Assembly (NCBI RefSeq): GCF_000173775.1
Contig: NZ_ACCD01000017.1
Location: 21,287 to 85,286 of the forward strand
Length of the DNA stretch: 64,000 nt
DNA from: Yersinia rohdei ATCC 43380
GTDB lineage: Bacteria; Pseudomonadota; Gammaproteobacteria; Enterobacterales; Enterobacteriaceae
Direction: 5' to 3'
Shown: piece by piece, positions 52,498 through 61,088 of the stretch
Numbering within the stretch: position 1 is the stretch's first letter
Layout: every line of letters starts with the position of its first letter
Position numbers and translations under genes: made by a program
Notes under the pieces: generated by a model
What the model was told of the DNA's origin: nothing
What the model saw: the letters and a program-made list of their open reading frames with translations, nothing else
The model's database searches: none

Positions 52498-53451
52498 TTA
52501 CTGCGCTGCTGCTTTTTTATCCAATACCTGGCTAATTTTATCCATCAGCTGGCTATAACTCTGTATGCCACCGGCAATATAGAGTGAGGAAGAATCGAGA
52601 TAAATAACACGGTCATTTTGCCAAGCTTTGGTTTTATTTATCAGTGGGTTATTAAGCACTTGTTGAGCTGGTTGGCCTTCAGCCCGCCCAATCGCGTTAT
52701 CGCGATCCAGTACAAATAACCACTCAGGATTAGCATTAAGAATAAATTCAGAGGTCACTACATTGCCATGGCTGCCGGTTTCGGCGAAAGTCGCGGCGGG
52801 GGTAAATCCTAGCTCGTCAAACACAAATCCAAAACGGGAGCCTGGAGTATAAGCCGACATTTTTCCGCCACTGACCATCAATACCATCGCGGAACCCGCA
52901 TTGGCAGATTTCTGTTTTATGCCGTCTATCTGGGCGGTAAAGTTGCTTAGCAGTGTTTTTGCTTCTTCTTCTTTTCCAAAGATGGACGCCAGCTGTTCAG
53001 TACGCTGGGCCAGACTCTGTGTAAAGTGTTGAGTATCAATATTCAGTGAAATTGTCGGTGCAATGGCGCTGAGTTTATCATAAGCATCTTGAGCACGGCC
53101 GCCTGCAATTATCAGATCAGGTTGCGCCTGACTTAGCGTCTCATAATCAGGTTCAAATAAAGTACCGGCATTCAGATAATCTGTACCACTGTATTTGGAT
53201 AAAAACTCTGGCAAATGAGTGCTGGTTTGTGGAACACCAGCCACATTGATATGCAAAGCATCAGCAATATCCAGTGTCGACGGATTCAATATGATAACTT
53301 TTTGCGGATTTAGTGGCACCAGAGTGGTGCCCTGCGCATGCTCAATACTGATTTTTGGTGTTTCTTCAGGGGGCGTAGATGAATCATCACATCCGGTAAT
53401 AACAGCACTGACTGCCAGTAATGATGAAAATAAGGCTAGACGTAATCGCAT
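52498..53451 (-). CDS. Siderophore-binding lipoprotein of the ABC importer
   Basis: The 317-residue protein has a lipoprotein signal ending ITGC followed by Asp-Asp, which should keep it on the inner membrane. A type III binding-protein fold follows: VPLNPQKVIILNPSTLDIADAL, DYETLSQAQPDLIIAGGRAQDAYDKL, and a C-terminal PEWLFVLDRDNAIG. It resembles FatB/YclQ/VctP binding proteins for catecholate iron chelates. The ATG at 53451 has GGAGA 5 nt upstream; the longer frame from 53511 lacks a site. A Fur-like box lies 46-64 bp upstream. Confidence 0.88.
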   Translation of the reverse strand: MRLRLALFSSLLAVSAVITGCDDSSTPPEETPKISIEHAQGTTLVPLNPQKVIILNPSTLDIADALHINVAGVPQTSTHLPEFLSKYSGTDYLNAGTLFEPDYETLSQAQPDLIIAGGRAQDAYDKLSAIAPTISLNIDTQHFTQSLAQRTEQLASIFGKEEEAKTLLSNFTAQIDGIKQKSANAGSAMVLMVSGGKMSAYTPGSRFGFVFDELGFTPAATFAETGSHGNVVTSEFILNANPEWLFVLDRDNAIGRAEGQPAQQVLNNPLINKTKAWQNDRVIYLDSSSLYIAGGIQSYSQLMDKISQVLDKKAAAQ

Positions 53452-53826
53452 TTTCTCTCCTGAAAGGTAGGTATGTAAATATCCTTGAGTGGTAACGCTA
53501 ATGATTTGCATTACTGATGATGGGATAATACCGATCTATACCTACGATGAACAGATTACATCGCAAATCATCAGGTTAATCTGTGAGATAGGCAGCCGCA
53601 TAAATTCATAGTTGGGCTTTATATAGTAACTAGAGAGCATTTAACTATTTGTATTTAATGATAAATAATGGGTTTTAGCTAAATTGAGGTATTTTGTGAT
53701 TTAGTAGGAAAAAAAAGGTTTTTTCTGCCCTGATCAGGAAATACGCCCTGCAAGTAAGATTATTTCTTCAGAAACCCTCACTTCTACTTAGTCGTAAAAA
53801 TGAGGATTATCATTGAGGTAGGGTCT
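53452..53826 (-). promoter_or_regulatory. Promoter region of the iron importer
   Basis: No gene is seen in these 375 bp. They contain a Fur-like site (53497-53515) and an inverted repeat, ACAGATTA and TAATCTGT, at 53551-53584. A weaker Fur-like stretch lies at 53799-53817. The region also takes the end of the O-methyltransferase transcript. Confidence 0.6.
53497..53515. promoter_or_regulatory. Candidate Fur box
   Basis: GCTAATGATTTGCATTACT matches 13 of 19 positions of the Fur consensus GATAATGATAATCATTATC. It lies 46 bp before the start of the siderophore-binding protein gene, where it could overlap the promoter and give iron repression. Confidence 0.55.
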
Positions 53827-54858
53827 TTAGCGAGCAACAGCCTCGACTATTGATACATAACTGCCGGTATCTATAATACGATTTATTTTAAGCTCAGCCT
53901 TAGCAAGCAGTTCACTCAACTCAGCCTCGGTTCGTTCCCTCCCGCCGTCAAAACTTGCCATCAGTAAAAGATCCATATTCTTACCAAAATGCGGCGTATT
54001 ACCCTCAGGAATAATGGTATCCATGATAAGAACTTTTCCATTTGGCAGCATTGCTTTGCGGCAATTGTGCAGTATTTCTATGGTTTTCTCATCTGGCCAG
54101 TCATGGGTAATATATTTCAATAAATAGAAATCTGCCGCAGGACATGACTCAAAGAAACTACCGGGCTGAACTCTCCAGCGCGCATCATCGGCTAACTCAC
54201 CAAGGCGATGTCTTGCCAGTATTGGGGCTTGATCAAATAAAATACCCTGGAGGGTTGGGTTAGCCTGCAATACAGTTAATAGCAATCCCCCTAAACCACC
54301 TGCAATATCAACCACGGTGGCGCCTTCAGGGAAATTATAACTGCGCACCAGAGCCAGATTTTCCACCTCTGACATAGAAGACATACCGGAATGGAAATCA
54401 TATTCTGGCGAGCGGGTTTGTGGTTTTGACCAATATTCGAAGAATGACATACCGTAAAGTTGTTTAAAAGCCGAGTGGCCTTGAACACTTTCTGCAATAT
54501 TTCCTAGCGGGCCCCAGAACGTCTCATCGGTCAACATTAATACTGCATGGCGCAGAGAGTGTGGCTCAGATGAACACAACAATTTAGCCGCTGGATTCAG
54601 TCTAAATAAATCTCCGGTTTCCTCGTGAAAAATGTTTCGCGTCGCCAAAAGCCGCATAACTCGATGTAAATTCTGTGCATCAACCCCCAGTTCCATGCCT
54701 AATTGCTGTGCGGTTTTTGCCCCATCCACAAGATAGTCTGCCACTCCCAAAACAGCCACCGCTCGTAATGCGGCCTGATAGGAAAAGCCCATTGCTTCGC
54801 CCAATAGATATAATGCTGCCTTCTCACTTTCAGGTGTAAAAACATTATTAGTTCTCAT
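53827..54858 (-). CDS. SAM-dependent O-methyltransferase (COMT-like)
   Basis: The 343-residue enzyme has an N-terminal winged-helix dimerisation domain (AALRAVAVLGVADYLVDGAKTAQ... type) and a C-terminal Rossmann domain with the SAM loop VVDIAGGLGGLLLTVL, acidic FDQAP, and the catalytic-base region LLKYITHDWPDEKTIEIL, as in plant COMT and bacterial hydroxyneurosporene-type methyltransferases. The substrate is probably a small hydroxylated aromatic or polyketide-like compound. The ATG at 54858 is preferred because the family domain begins there; a longer frame from 54984 adds 42 unlike residues. It stands apart, 375 bp from the iron importer. Confidence 0.85.
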   Translation of the reverse strand: MRTNNVFTPESEKAALYLLGEAMGFSYQAALRAVAVLGVADYLVDGAKTAQQLGMELGVDAQNLHRVMRLLATRNIFHEETGDLFRLNPAAKLLCSSEPHSLRHAVLMLTDETFWGPLGNIAESVQGHSAFKQLYGMSFFEYWSKPQTRSPEYDFHSGMSSMSEVENLALVRSYNFPEGATVVDIAGGLGGLLLTVLQANPTLQGILFDQAPILARHRLGELADDARWRVQPGSFFESCPAADFYLLKYITHDWPDEKTIEILHNCRKAMLPNGKVLIMDTIIPEGNTPHFGKNMDLLLMASFDGGRERTEAELSELLAKAELKINRIIDTGSYVSIVEAVAR

Positions 54859-55730
54859 GCTTATAATGCCTCTGATATTATATTCAATAAATTGAGATTC
54901 GAGACAACCAGGCAAACTCGCATTTAAATTGAAGACTAAAAGTTTGCTCGGATATAGCATGGCTACAAAATATAAACATGCCATTTATTAGCATTAAATA
55001 TATTAACCTTCATAGGTTTGTTTTTATTTACACATGGCCAATAATATTTACAGCTATATTTTATTATTTAGATCTTAAGTATCACATTGATATTATTGAG
55101 ATAATAAATGGTAATATTTCATTTCGTTAAAATAAAAACACTAAAGGCATTGAAAACATTAAATATAAAAATACTCATATAAAAACTGAATCATACAGAT
55201 ATTTAGCATGCTACTTATATTTAAACATTAAAAAAATAATGCGTTATTTAAATTATTCCTCACGAGTCTGCATAATAAAATAAACAGTTAAGTTAAGCTA
55301 ACCCACTCAATAACAAGAAAAAGGAATCGGTGATAATTACACCATCTGGGGGTATTTAATCTGTAGAGTTATCTGACTTAGCCCCTGAGGGGGCGTAAAC
55401 GGGTACCAGAATCTGCGCATTTCTTGGTCAAAATCTGCTTTAACGCACCACATTTTATTTTCTTTCTCTAAGCCAACCGCGCAATATTTGTGCAAAAACC
55501 GAGCAGTTGTATGACAGTTTTGTGAACAATCTCTAAAGATAAAATAATTAGTTTGATCTATCTACGCGGGTAGATACACTAAAAACACAAGACAAAATCA
55601 ATCACTGCTAATGTTTTATCGCCACCCCCTTTTTAGCTGGTATGCACCAGCTACAGGGATATAGGTTAATAAATAAACAGGCAGATATTGATGCATGACT
55701 ATGTTGCTTCAACACCAGGGGAATTTTTTA
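54859..55730. promoter_or_regulatory. AT-rich intergenic region between divergent genes
   Basis: About 870 bp, very AT-rich from 55000 to 55300, hold no convincing gene. A GC-rich hairpin (GCCCCT-GA-GGGGGC) lies near 55381 and a perfect operator-like palindrome at 55559. Promoters for the O-methyltransferase (minus) and the MHS transporter (plus) must be here. Confidence 0.55.
55559..55576. promoter_or_regulatory. LacI-type operator before the transporter operon
   Basis: TATCTAC-GCGG-GTAGATA is a perfect 7-bp-arm palindrome with a central CG step, the usual form of LacI/GalR operators. It lies about 155 bp before the transporter start, and the second gene of the operon encodes a LacI-family protein. 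Confidence 0.6.
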
Positions 55731-57134
55731 ATGACTTCAATCAATAGTTCGCTAGCAGATAGTGCTCCATCAGAGAGCGCAGCTGCAGAAGAGCGCCTGG
55801 CGACGCCCGAAGGTCGAAAAGACTTTTGGCGCGCCACCTTTTCATGCTGGCTTGGCACCGCTATGGAGTATGCAGATTTTGCACTCTATGGTTTGGCTGC
55901 TGGCATCATATTTGGTGATGTCTTCTTCCCTGAAGCGACACCGGCTATTGCCTTGTTATCCAGTTTTGCTACTTATTCCGTCGGCTTTATTGCCCGGCCG
56001 ATTGGCGCTCTGTTGTTCGGCAGACTCGGCGATCGCAAGGGCCGTAAAGTGGTGATGATTACCACCATTTCATTGATGGGCGCGTCTACCACGATGATTG
56101 GCTTAATCCCAAGCTATGCCTCTATTGGTTTGTGGGCACCGGCTTGTCTGGCATTTTTGCGCTTTATGCAAGGGCTGGGCGCAGGTGCTGAACTGTCGGG
56201 CGGGGCGGTGATGCTGGGGGAATATGCGCCAACCAAAAGGCGAGGTCTGGTTTCTTCCATTATTGCCTTGGGCTCTAACAGTGGCACGCTACTGGCAGCC
56301 TTAGTGTGGTTATTGGTATTGCAGATGGACAAACAAACGCTGCTCGACTGGGGTTGGCGTATTCCGTTCCTTTCCAGCATCTTAATTGCCGGTGCCGCAC
56401 TCTTTATTCGCCGTCATATGCGCGAAAGCCCGGTGTTTGAGCGCCAAAAATTAGTGCTGGAACAACAGCGTGCAGCAGCACTGGCTCTTGGTCGCAGCCA
56501 TATGGCAGAAGTGGATAACCGCACTTTCTGGCAGCGCAGTAAGTCGTTCTGGATTATGGTTGGCTTGCGTATCGGCGAGAACGGCCCGTCTTATCTGGCG
56601 CAAGGTTTTATGATTGGTTATGTCGCCAAAGTGCTGATGGTGGACAAGTCGGTGCCCACCATGGCGGTATTTATCGCCTCCTGCCTGGGCTTTTTGATTA
56701 TTCCATTAGCGGGCTATCTGTCAGACCGCTTTGGTCGTCGAATTACCTACCGCTGGTTCTGTTTATTGTTAATAATCTATGCTTTCCCGGCATTTATGCT
56801 GCTAGAAACTCGTGAGCCTATTCTGGTTATGGGGACTATAATCGTCGGTATGGGTCTGGCATCCTTAGGTATCTTTGGCGTGCAGGCAGCATGGGGTGTT
56901 GAGCTGTTTGGGGTGACTAATCGCTATACTAAAATGGCGGTAGCAAAAGAGTTAGGGTCAATTCTGTCCGGTGGTACTGCACCACTGATTGCTGCGGCAA
57001 TGTTGACATATACCGGCCATTGGTGGCCAATTGCCTTATACTTCGCCGTGATGGCCGCCATTGGCTTTGTCACCACTTTCTTTGCTCCTGAGACACGTGG
57101 ACGTGACCTCAACTTGCCAGAAGATGCGATTTAA
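55731..57134 (+). CDS. MFS transporter of the metabolite:H+ symporter (MHS) type
   Basis: The 467-residue protein has twelve predicted helices and MHS-family motifs: WLGTAMEYADFALYGLAAGI at the first helix, RPIGALLFGRLGDRKGRKVV, FMQGLGAGAELSGGAVMLGE and YLSDRFGRRITYRW. Related proteins (ShiA, YhjE, ProP) import organic acids, shikimate or osmolytes with protons. Because a nucleoside hydrolase is in the same operon, a nucleoside is a plausible substrate. The ATG at 55731 has AGGGGA 8 nt upstream; the frame extends 12 codons further without a site. Confidence 0.87.
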   Translation: MTSINSSLADSAPSESAAAEERLATPEGRKDFWRATFSCWLGTAMEYADFALYGLAAGIIFGDVFFPEATPAIALLSSFATYSVGFIARPIGALLFGRLGDRKGRKVVMITTISLMGASTTMIGLIPSYASIGLWAPACLAFLRFMQGLGAGAELSGGAVMLGEYAPTKRRGLVSSIIALGSNSGTLLAALVWLLVLQMDKQTLLDWGWRIPFLSSILIAGAALFIRRHMRESPVFERQKLVLEQQRAAALALGRSHMAEVDNRTFWQRSKSFWIMVGLRIGENGPSYLAQGFMIGYVAKVLMVDKSVPTMAVFIASCLGFLIIPLAGYLSDRFGRRITYRWFCLLLIIYAFPAFMLLETREPILVMGTIIVGMGLASLGIFGVQAAWGVELFGVTNRYTKMAVAKELGSILSGGTAPLIAAAMLTYTGHWWPIALYFAVMAAIGFVTTFFAPETRGRDLNLPEDAI

Positions 57135-57153
57135 GACAGAAAAGTAGGTAATT

Positions 57154-58179
57154 GTGGTCAAACTTCAGTCTCAACGTATTACACGTTCTGATGTTGCGCG
57201 AGAAGCCGGCACTTCGGTGGCGGTAGTGAGTTATGTTATCAATAATGGGCCGCGTCCAGTGGCAGAAGCCACCAGGCAGCGAGTGCTTGATGCCATCAAG
57301 AAAACCGGTTATCGGCCAAATGAGATTGCCCGCGCATTAGCTTGCGGTACCACCAAGACTTATGGTCTGGTGGTACCCAATATTTCCAACCCATTCATTT
57401 CTTCAATGGCCCATGCCTTGCAACGCGAGGCGTTTGCCAATGGGCAAGTTTTGTTATTGGGAGATGCCGGTGACTCTCGTCAACGTGAACTCGAACTTAT
57501 CAATAACTTGCTGCATCGCCAGGTTGATGGCTTGCTGTACACCAGTGTTGACCGCCACCCTTATATCGATTTAATTCAAGCCACTGGCACGCCATTTGTC
57601 ATGTTGGATAGGGTCGACCCCGCGCAACACATCTGTGCCATTCGGGTGGATGAACGCGCAGCGGCATTCCAAGCGACTCAGCACCTGATTGGCCATGGCT
57701 ATCGCGATATTGCCATTATTTGTGGCCCGCTGGACATGCTTAATACTCAAGATAGGATTAATGGCTGGCGCGATGCATTGCAACTGGCAGGGCTGGCCGT
57801 GCGCAATGAGTGGATTTTCCCGACGACCTATACCCGCCCGGGCGGTTATCAGGCAGCACAAAAAATGCTGCAAGGGCCGTTGCCACAGGCCTTGTTTACC
57901 ACCAATGAATTGCAGGCGTTTGGTTGTTTGCGCGCTATGGCCGAGCACAATATGACCGCCCCGAAAGACTTGGCTCTTATCTGTTTTAACGGCACCATTG
58001 AGTCTGAATATAACGTCCCGTCACTGACGACGGTGCGCCAACCGGTGGATGCAATGGCAAAAACCGCCATTGAGATGCTAAAAAACTGGAATGGCACCCC
58101 GACAGTTCGCGAGTTCGATTTTTCGCTGCAAGTCGGTGAGTCCTGCGGCTGCTCTATCAGCAAAAAAAATTCTCCATAA
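57154..58179 (+). CDS. LacI-family regulator of the nucleoside operon
   Basis: The 341-residue regulator has a helix-turn-helix (ITRSDVAREAGTSVAVVSYVI) and hinge (VLDAIKKTGYRPNEIARAL), then a sugar-binding-type domain (VVPNISNPFISSMAHALQRE, DQ-type effector region TQDRINGWRDAL, TTNELQAFGCLRAM). It starts at a GTG 19 bp after the transporter stop, with AGGT upstream. It likely binds the palindrome at 55559 and responds to a nucleoside or ribose-like ligand; CytR, a LacI-family protein, is the known precedent for nucleoside sensing. Confidence 0.9.
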   Translation: MVKLQSQRITRSDVAREAGTSVAVVSYVINNGPRPVAEATRQRVLDAIKKTGYRPNEIARALACGTTKTYGLVVPNISNPFISSMAHALQREAFANGQVLLLGDAGDSRQRELELINNLLHRQVDGLLYTSVDRHPYIDLIQATGTPFVMLDRVDPAQHICAIRVDERAAAFQATQHLIGHGYRDIAIICGPLDMLNTQDRINGWRDALQLAGLAVRNEWIFPTTYTRPGGYQAAQKMLQGPLPQALFTTNELQAFGCLRAMAEHNMTAPKDLALICFNGTIESEYNVPSLTTVRQPVDAMAKTAIEMLKNWNGTPTVREFDFSLQVGESCGCSISKKNSP

Positions 58180-58194
58180 TAAAAAGATAAAAAC

Positions 58195-59178
58195 ATGCGT
58201 TTAATTATTGATTGTGACCCAGGAAATGGCATACCCGGCGCGAATATTGATGATGGTCTGGCATTAGCACTTGCCATCGCCGCCCCGGAAATTGAGTTAG
58301 AACTGATAACTATCGTGGCGGGAAATACCCCCTGCGAAGTGGGATTTTCTGTTGCTCATGATTTAATCACCCGCTTGGGGCTCAGCATCCCAATCATTCG
58401 CGGTGCTTCACAGGCTTTGGTTGAGCCCGCCGCACTCTGGCGCGATAAGCTGGATAATGGTGCGGCCAGAAATGGGCTAACTGCACTTTGGCAGCAAACA
58501 CCACAGCCCCCCGCCGTGGAGTCCAATGCACCATTAGCAGCCCATGCCATTGGCGAATTAATCTGTAATAATCCCGGCGAAATAACTTTGGTGGCTATCG
58601 GCCCTTTGACTAATCTCGCTCATGCGATGCAACTTTATCCACAACTGGCATCATCAGTGGCCGAAATTGCCATCATGGGCGGTGTATTTAATGTCGACGG
58701 CTACCTTAAAGACACTAATTTTGGACTTGATCCTGAAGCCGCCCATGTGGTGCTAACGAGTGGTGCCAACATCACACTGGTGCCGTTGGATGTCACCACC
58801 CAGACCCAAATGTTGCATCAGGATTTGGATAAGATTGCGCAGATTAACTCACCACTCAGTGATTATCTGGTCGAGACGCTTCGCCCGTGGATAAGCTACT
58901 CAATGCAAACCCGCCAACTGCCGGGGTGTTGGGTACATGATGCATTGGTCATCGCCGGGTTACTGGATAAAAGCATCGTGACCAGCAGCAGCGATTATCT
59001 TGATGTGGCACTGGAAGGCGCACTTACTCGTGGCATGACCTTGCGCTTTAGTCCGGAGAAGCTGCGCTTAGATGTGGGCATTCCGGCCCCAAGAGGGAAA
59101 CCGGTAAAAATATTGCAAACAGTTGATAATAAAAAACTCTTGGATACTATCTATCAATACCTGAGCAATTATCACTAA
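58195..59178 (+). CDS. Nucleoside hydrolase (IUNH family)
   Basis: This is a 327-residue ribonucleoside hydrolase that splits nucleosides into base and ribose. The N-terminal Ca2+/ribose-binding motif reads DCDPGNGIPGANIDDGLAL: the usual DxDPG...DD pair with an 8-residue insert, a form seen in one subgroup. Further family blocks are VAIGPLTNLAHAM, IAIMGGVFNVDGY, NFGLDPEAAHVVL, VPLDVTTQT and the C-terminal VHDALVIAGLL. No signal peptide, so it is cytosolic. It follows the LacI gene by 15 bp and would act on nucleosides brought in by the transporter. Confidence 0.9.
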   Translation: MRLIIDCDPGNGIPGANIDDGLALALAIAAPEIELELITIVAGNTPCEVGFSVAHDLITRLGLSIPIIRGASQALVEPAALWRDKLDNGAARNGLTALWQQTPQPPAVESNAPLAAHAIGELICNNPGEITLVAIGPLTNLAHAMQLYPQLASSVAEIAIMGGVFNVDGYLKDTNFGLDPEAAHVVLTSGANITLVPLDVTTQTQMLHQDLDKIAQINSPLSDYLVETLRPWISYSMQTRQLPGCWVHDALVIAGLLDKSIVTSSSDYLDVALEGALTRGMTLRFSPEKLRLDVGIPAPRGKPVKILQTVDNKKLLDTIYQYLSNYH

Positions 59179-59293
59179 TTTGATTTAGTACCGATTTAAC
59201 CGGTATCGGCTATCCTATTTATCCAGCGAGCTGTTTTAGTACCCAATAATAACCAGCTTAAACAGCCCCAGACTTGAAGAGCCCATATCCCTT

Positions 59294-60913
59294 ATGCTGA
59301 CACTGCTGCACCTGCTTTCTTCCGTCGCCCTACTGGTGTGGGGAACACACATTGTTCGTACCGGCATTATGCGGGTTTATGGTGCTGATTTGCGCCGAGT
59401 ATTGAGCGCCAGTATCCAGAAGAAACCGACCGCTTTTGTGGCCGGGATTGGCGTGACTGCGCTGGTACAAAGCAGCAATGCTACCGCGTTACTGGTTATC
59501 TCCTTTGTGTCGCAAGGGTTGATTTCATTGTCGCCGGCGTTGGTGATTATGCTCGGGGCAGATGTCGGGACGGCGCTGATGGCGCGGGTGCTTACCTTTG
59601 ACCTCTCCTGGCTGTCACCTTTGTTAATTCTCGGCGGGGTGATTGTCTTCCTTGGGCAGCGTAAGGCCCGAGTGGGGCAAATGGGGCGGGTGTGTATTGG
59701 CCTCGGGCTGATTATTCTGGCACTGCAATTAATCGTCACTTCAGCCGGGCCGATTACCCAGGCAACCGCTGTGCAGGCCATTTTCTCGTCCCTTACCGGG
59801 GATACCATTTTGGCGCTGTTGATTGGCGCGCTGTTCGCCATGATAAGTTATTCCAGTCTGGCCGCAGTGTTACTGACCGCCACTCTCGCCGCCACCGGTC
59901 TGGTACCGTTAAATATCGCCCTCTGTATTGTGATTGGTTCAAATCTGGGCAGTGGTTTTCTGGCACTGATCAGCAGCCGAGGGCAAAATGCCGTCTCCCG
60001 CCAAGTGGTTTTGGGCAGTTTGCTGTTTAAAATCATCGGCTGCATTTTGGTTGTGCCGTGGGTTAATGTGTTAGGGAAATGGATATACGGGCAAAATATG
60101 CCTGCGGCTGAAGTGGTTATTTACTTCCATGTTTTCTATAACCTACTGCGCTGTTTACTGATGCTGCCATTGGTTGGCCCAATGGCGCGTATCTGTAGTC
60201 GGTTGGTCAGTGATGACCCAAATACGGTACAAGCCTCTGCACCGCGCTATCTCGATATTACCGCCATCGATACCCCGTCACTGGCCTTGGCGAATGCCGT
60301 GCGAGAAACCCTGCGCATGGGGGATGTGCTGGAGCAAATGCTGTTGCGCTTTAAAGAAGTGCTGGAGGGCAATAAGCAGCAAAAGCATGAAGTTAGTTTG
60401 CTGGAAGACGAAGTCGACATGCTGTATAGCGCGATAAAACTCTATTTAGCGCAAATTCAGCAAGATGAGTTAGGTGAAATAGATTCACGCCGCTGGGCTG
60501 AAATTATTGATACCGCGGTCAATCTTCAGCAGGCCGGCGATATTATTGGCCGCATGACATCAGATGTCGCCGCCAAGTCGCTCAATGCCCGTAAGCCGTT
60601 TTCAGCCGAAGGTTTTGAGGAACTCACTACTTTGCATGCCCGCCTGGTGGCGAATTTGGATCTCGGTATGTCGGTATTTTTATCTAGTGATATCAATAAC
60701 GCCAAGCGTCTGCGCCGCGCCAAGCACCGCTTTCGCTTGCTAAACCGCCGCTATTCCCATGCTCATGTCGAGCGCTTACATCAGCAAAACGTCCAGAGCA
60801 TTGAAACCAGCAGTCTGCATATGGGGCTATTAGGCGATATGAAGCGCTTGAACTCATTGTTCTGCTCAACCGCTTACCATGTGTTGGAAGTACAAGAAGA
60901 AGCGCTGGATTAA
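59294..60913 (+). CDS. yjbB: Na/Pi cotransporter family protein YjbB
   Basis: The 539-residue protein closely matches E. coli YjbB as I recall it: start MLTLLHLLSSVALLVWGTHI, the repeated Na/Pi motifs TALVQSSNATALLVISFV and ISYSSLAAVLLTATLAATG, FHVFYNLLRCLLMLPLVGPM, then a cytosolic PhoU-like helical domain (about 330-535) ending with RRYSHAHVERLHQQNVQSIE. YjbB promotes phosphate export in E. coli. It is separated from the nucleoside hydrolase by 115 bp holding a weak inverted repeat (59230-59266), so it may have its own promoter. Confidence 0.93.
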   Translation: MLTLLHLLSSVALLVWGTHIVRTGIMRVYGADLRRVLSASIQKKPTAFVAGIGVTALVQSSNATALLVISFVSQGLISLSPALVIMLGADVGTALMARVLTFDLSWLSPLLILGGVIVFLGQRKARVGQMGRVCIGLGLIILALQLIVTSAGPITQATAVQAIFSSLTGDTILALLIGALFAMISYSSLAAVLLTATLAATGLVPLNIALCIVIGSNLGSGFLALISSRGQNAVSRQVVLGSLLFKIIGCILVVPWVNVLGKWIYGQNMPAAEVVIYFHVFYNLLRCLLMLPLVGPMARICSRLVSDDPNTVQASAPRYLDITAIDTPSLALANAVRETLRMGDVLEQMLLRFKEVLEGNKQQKHEVSLLEDEVDMLYSAIKLYLAQIQQDELGEIDSRRWAEIIDTAVNLQQAGDIIGRMTSDVAAKSLNARKPFSAEGFEELTTLHARLVANLDLGMSVFLSSDINNAKRLRRAKHRFRLLNRRYSHAHVERLHQQNVQSIETSSLHMGLLGDMKRLNSLFCSTAYHVLEVQEEALD

Positions 60914-61025
60914 GCCAACAATACTGGCAAATAAAACACCGAATCACAACATAACATATTGAATATGTTTGGTTTTTTACCTTTTTTATAATTAAAAATC
61001 CGGTTATTTTATTGACTTTTGTCGC

Positions 61026-61061
61026 CATAAAAAAACGGCACATACCTGATGATATGTGCCG
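61026..61061 (-). terminator. Intrinsic terminator of the autotransporter gene
   Basis: On the minus strand CGGCACATA-TCATCAGG-TATGTGCCG forms a perfect 9-bp stem followed by a run of seven T. It lies 27 bp after the autotransporter stop. Confidence 0.85.
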
Positions 61062-61088
61062 CTGAATACTTATAACAACTTATCTTGG

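Noticed and set aside
53799..53817. Second Fur-like sequence (AATGAGGATTATCATTGAG)
   Set aside because: It matches only about 12 of 19 consensus positions, mostly in one half, and is some 350 bp from the importer start; the site at 53497 is better placed.
54859..54984. 42-residue N-terminal extension of the O-methyltransferase
   Set aside because: The extension is AT-rich, unlike the family, and the conserved domain starts at the ATG at 54858.
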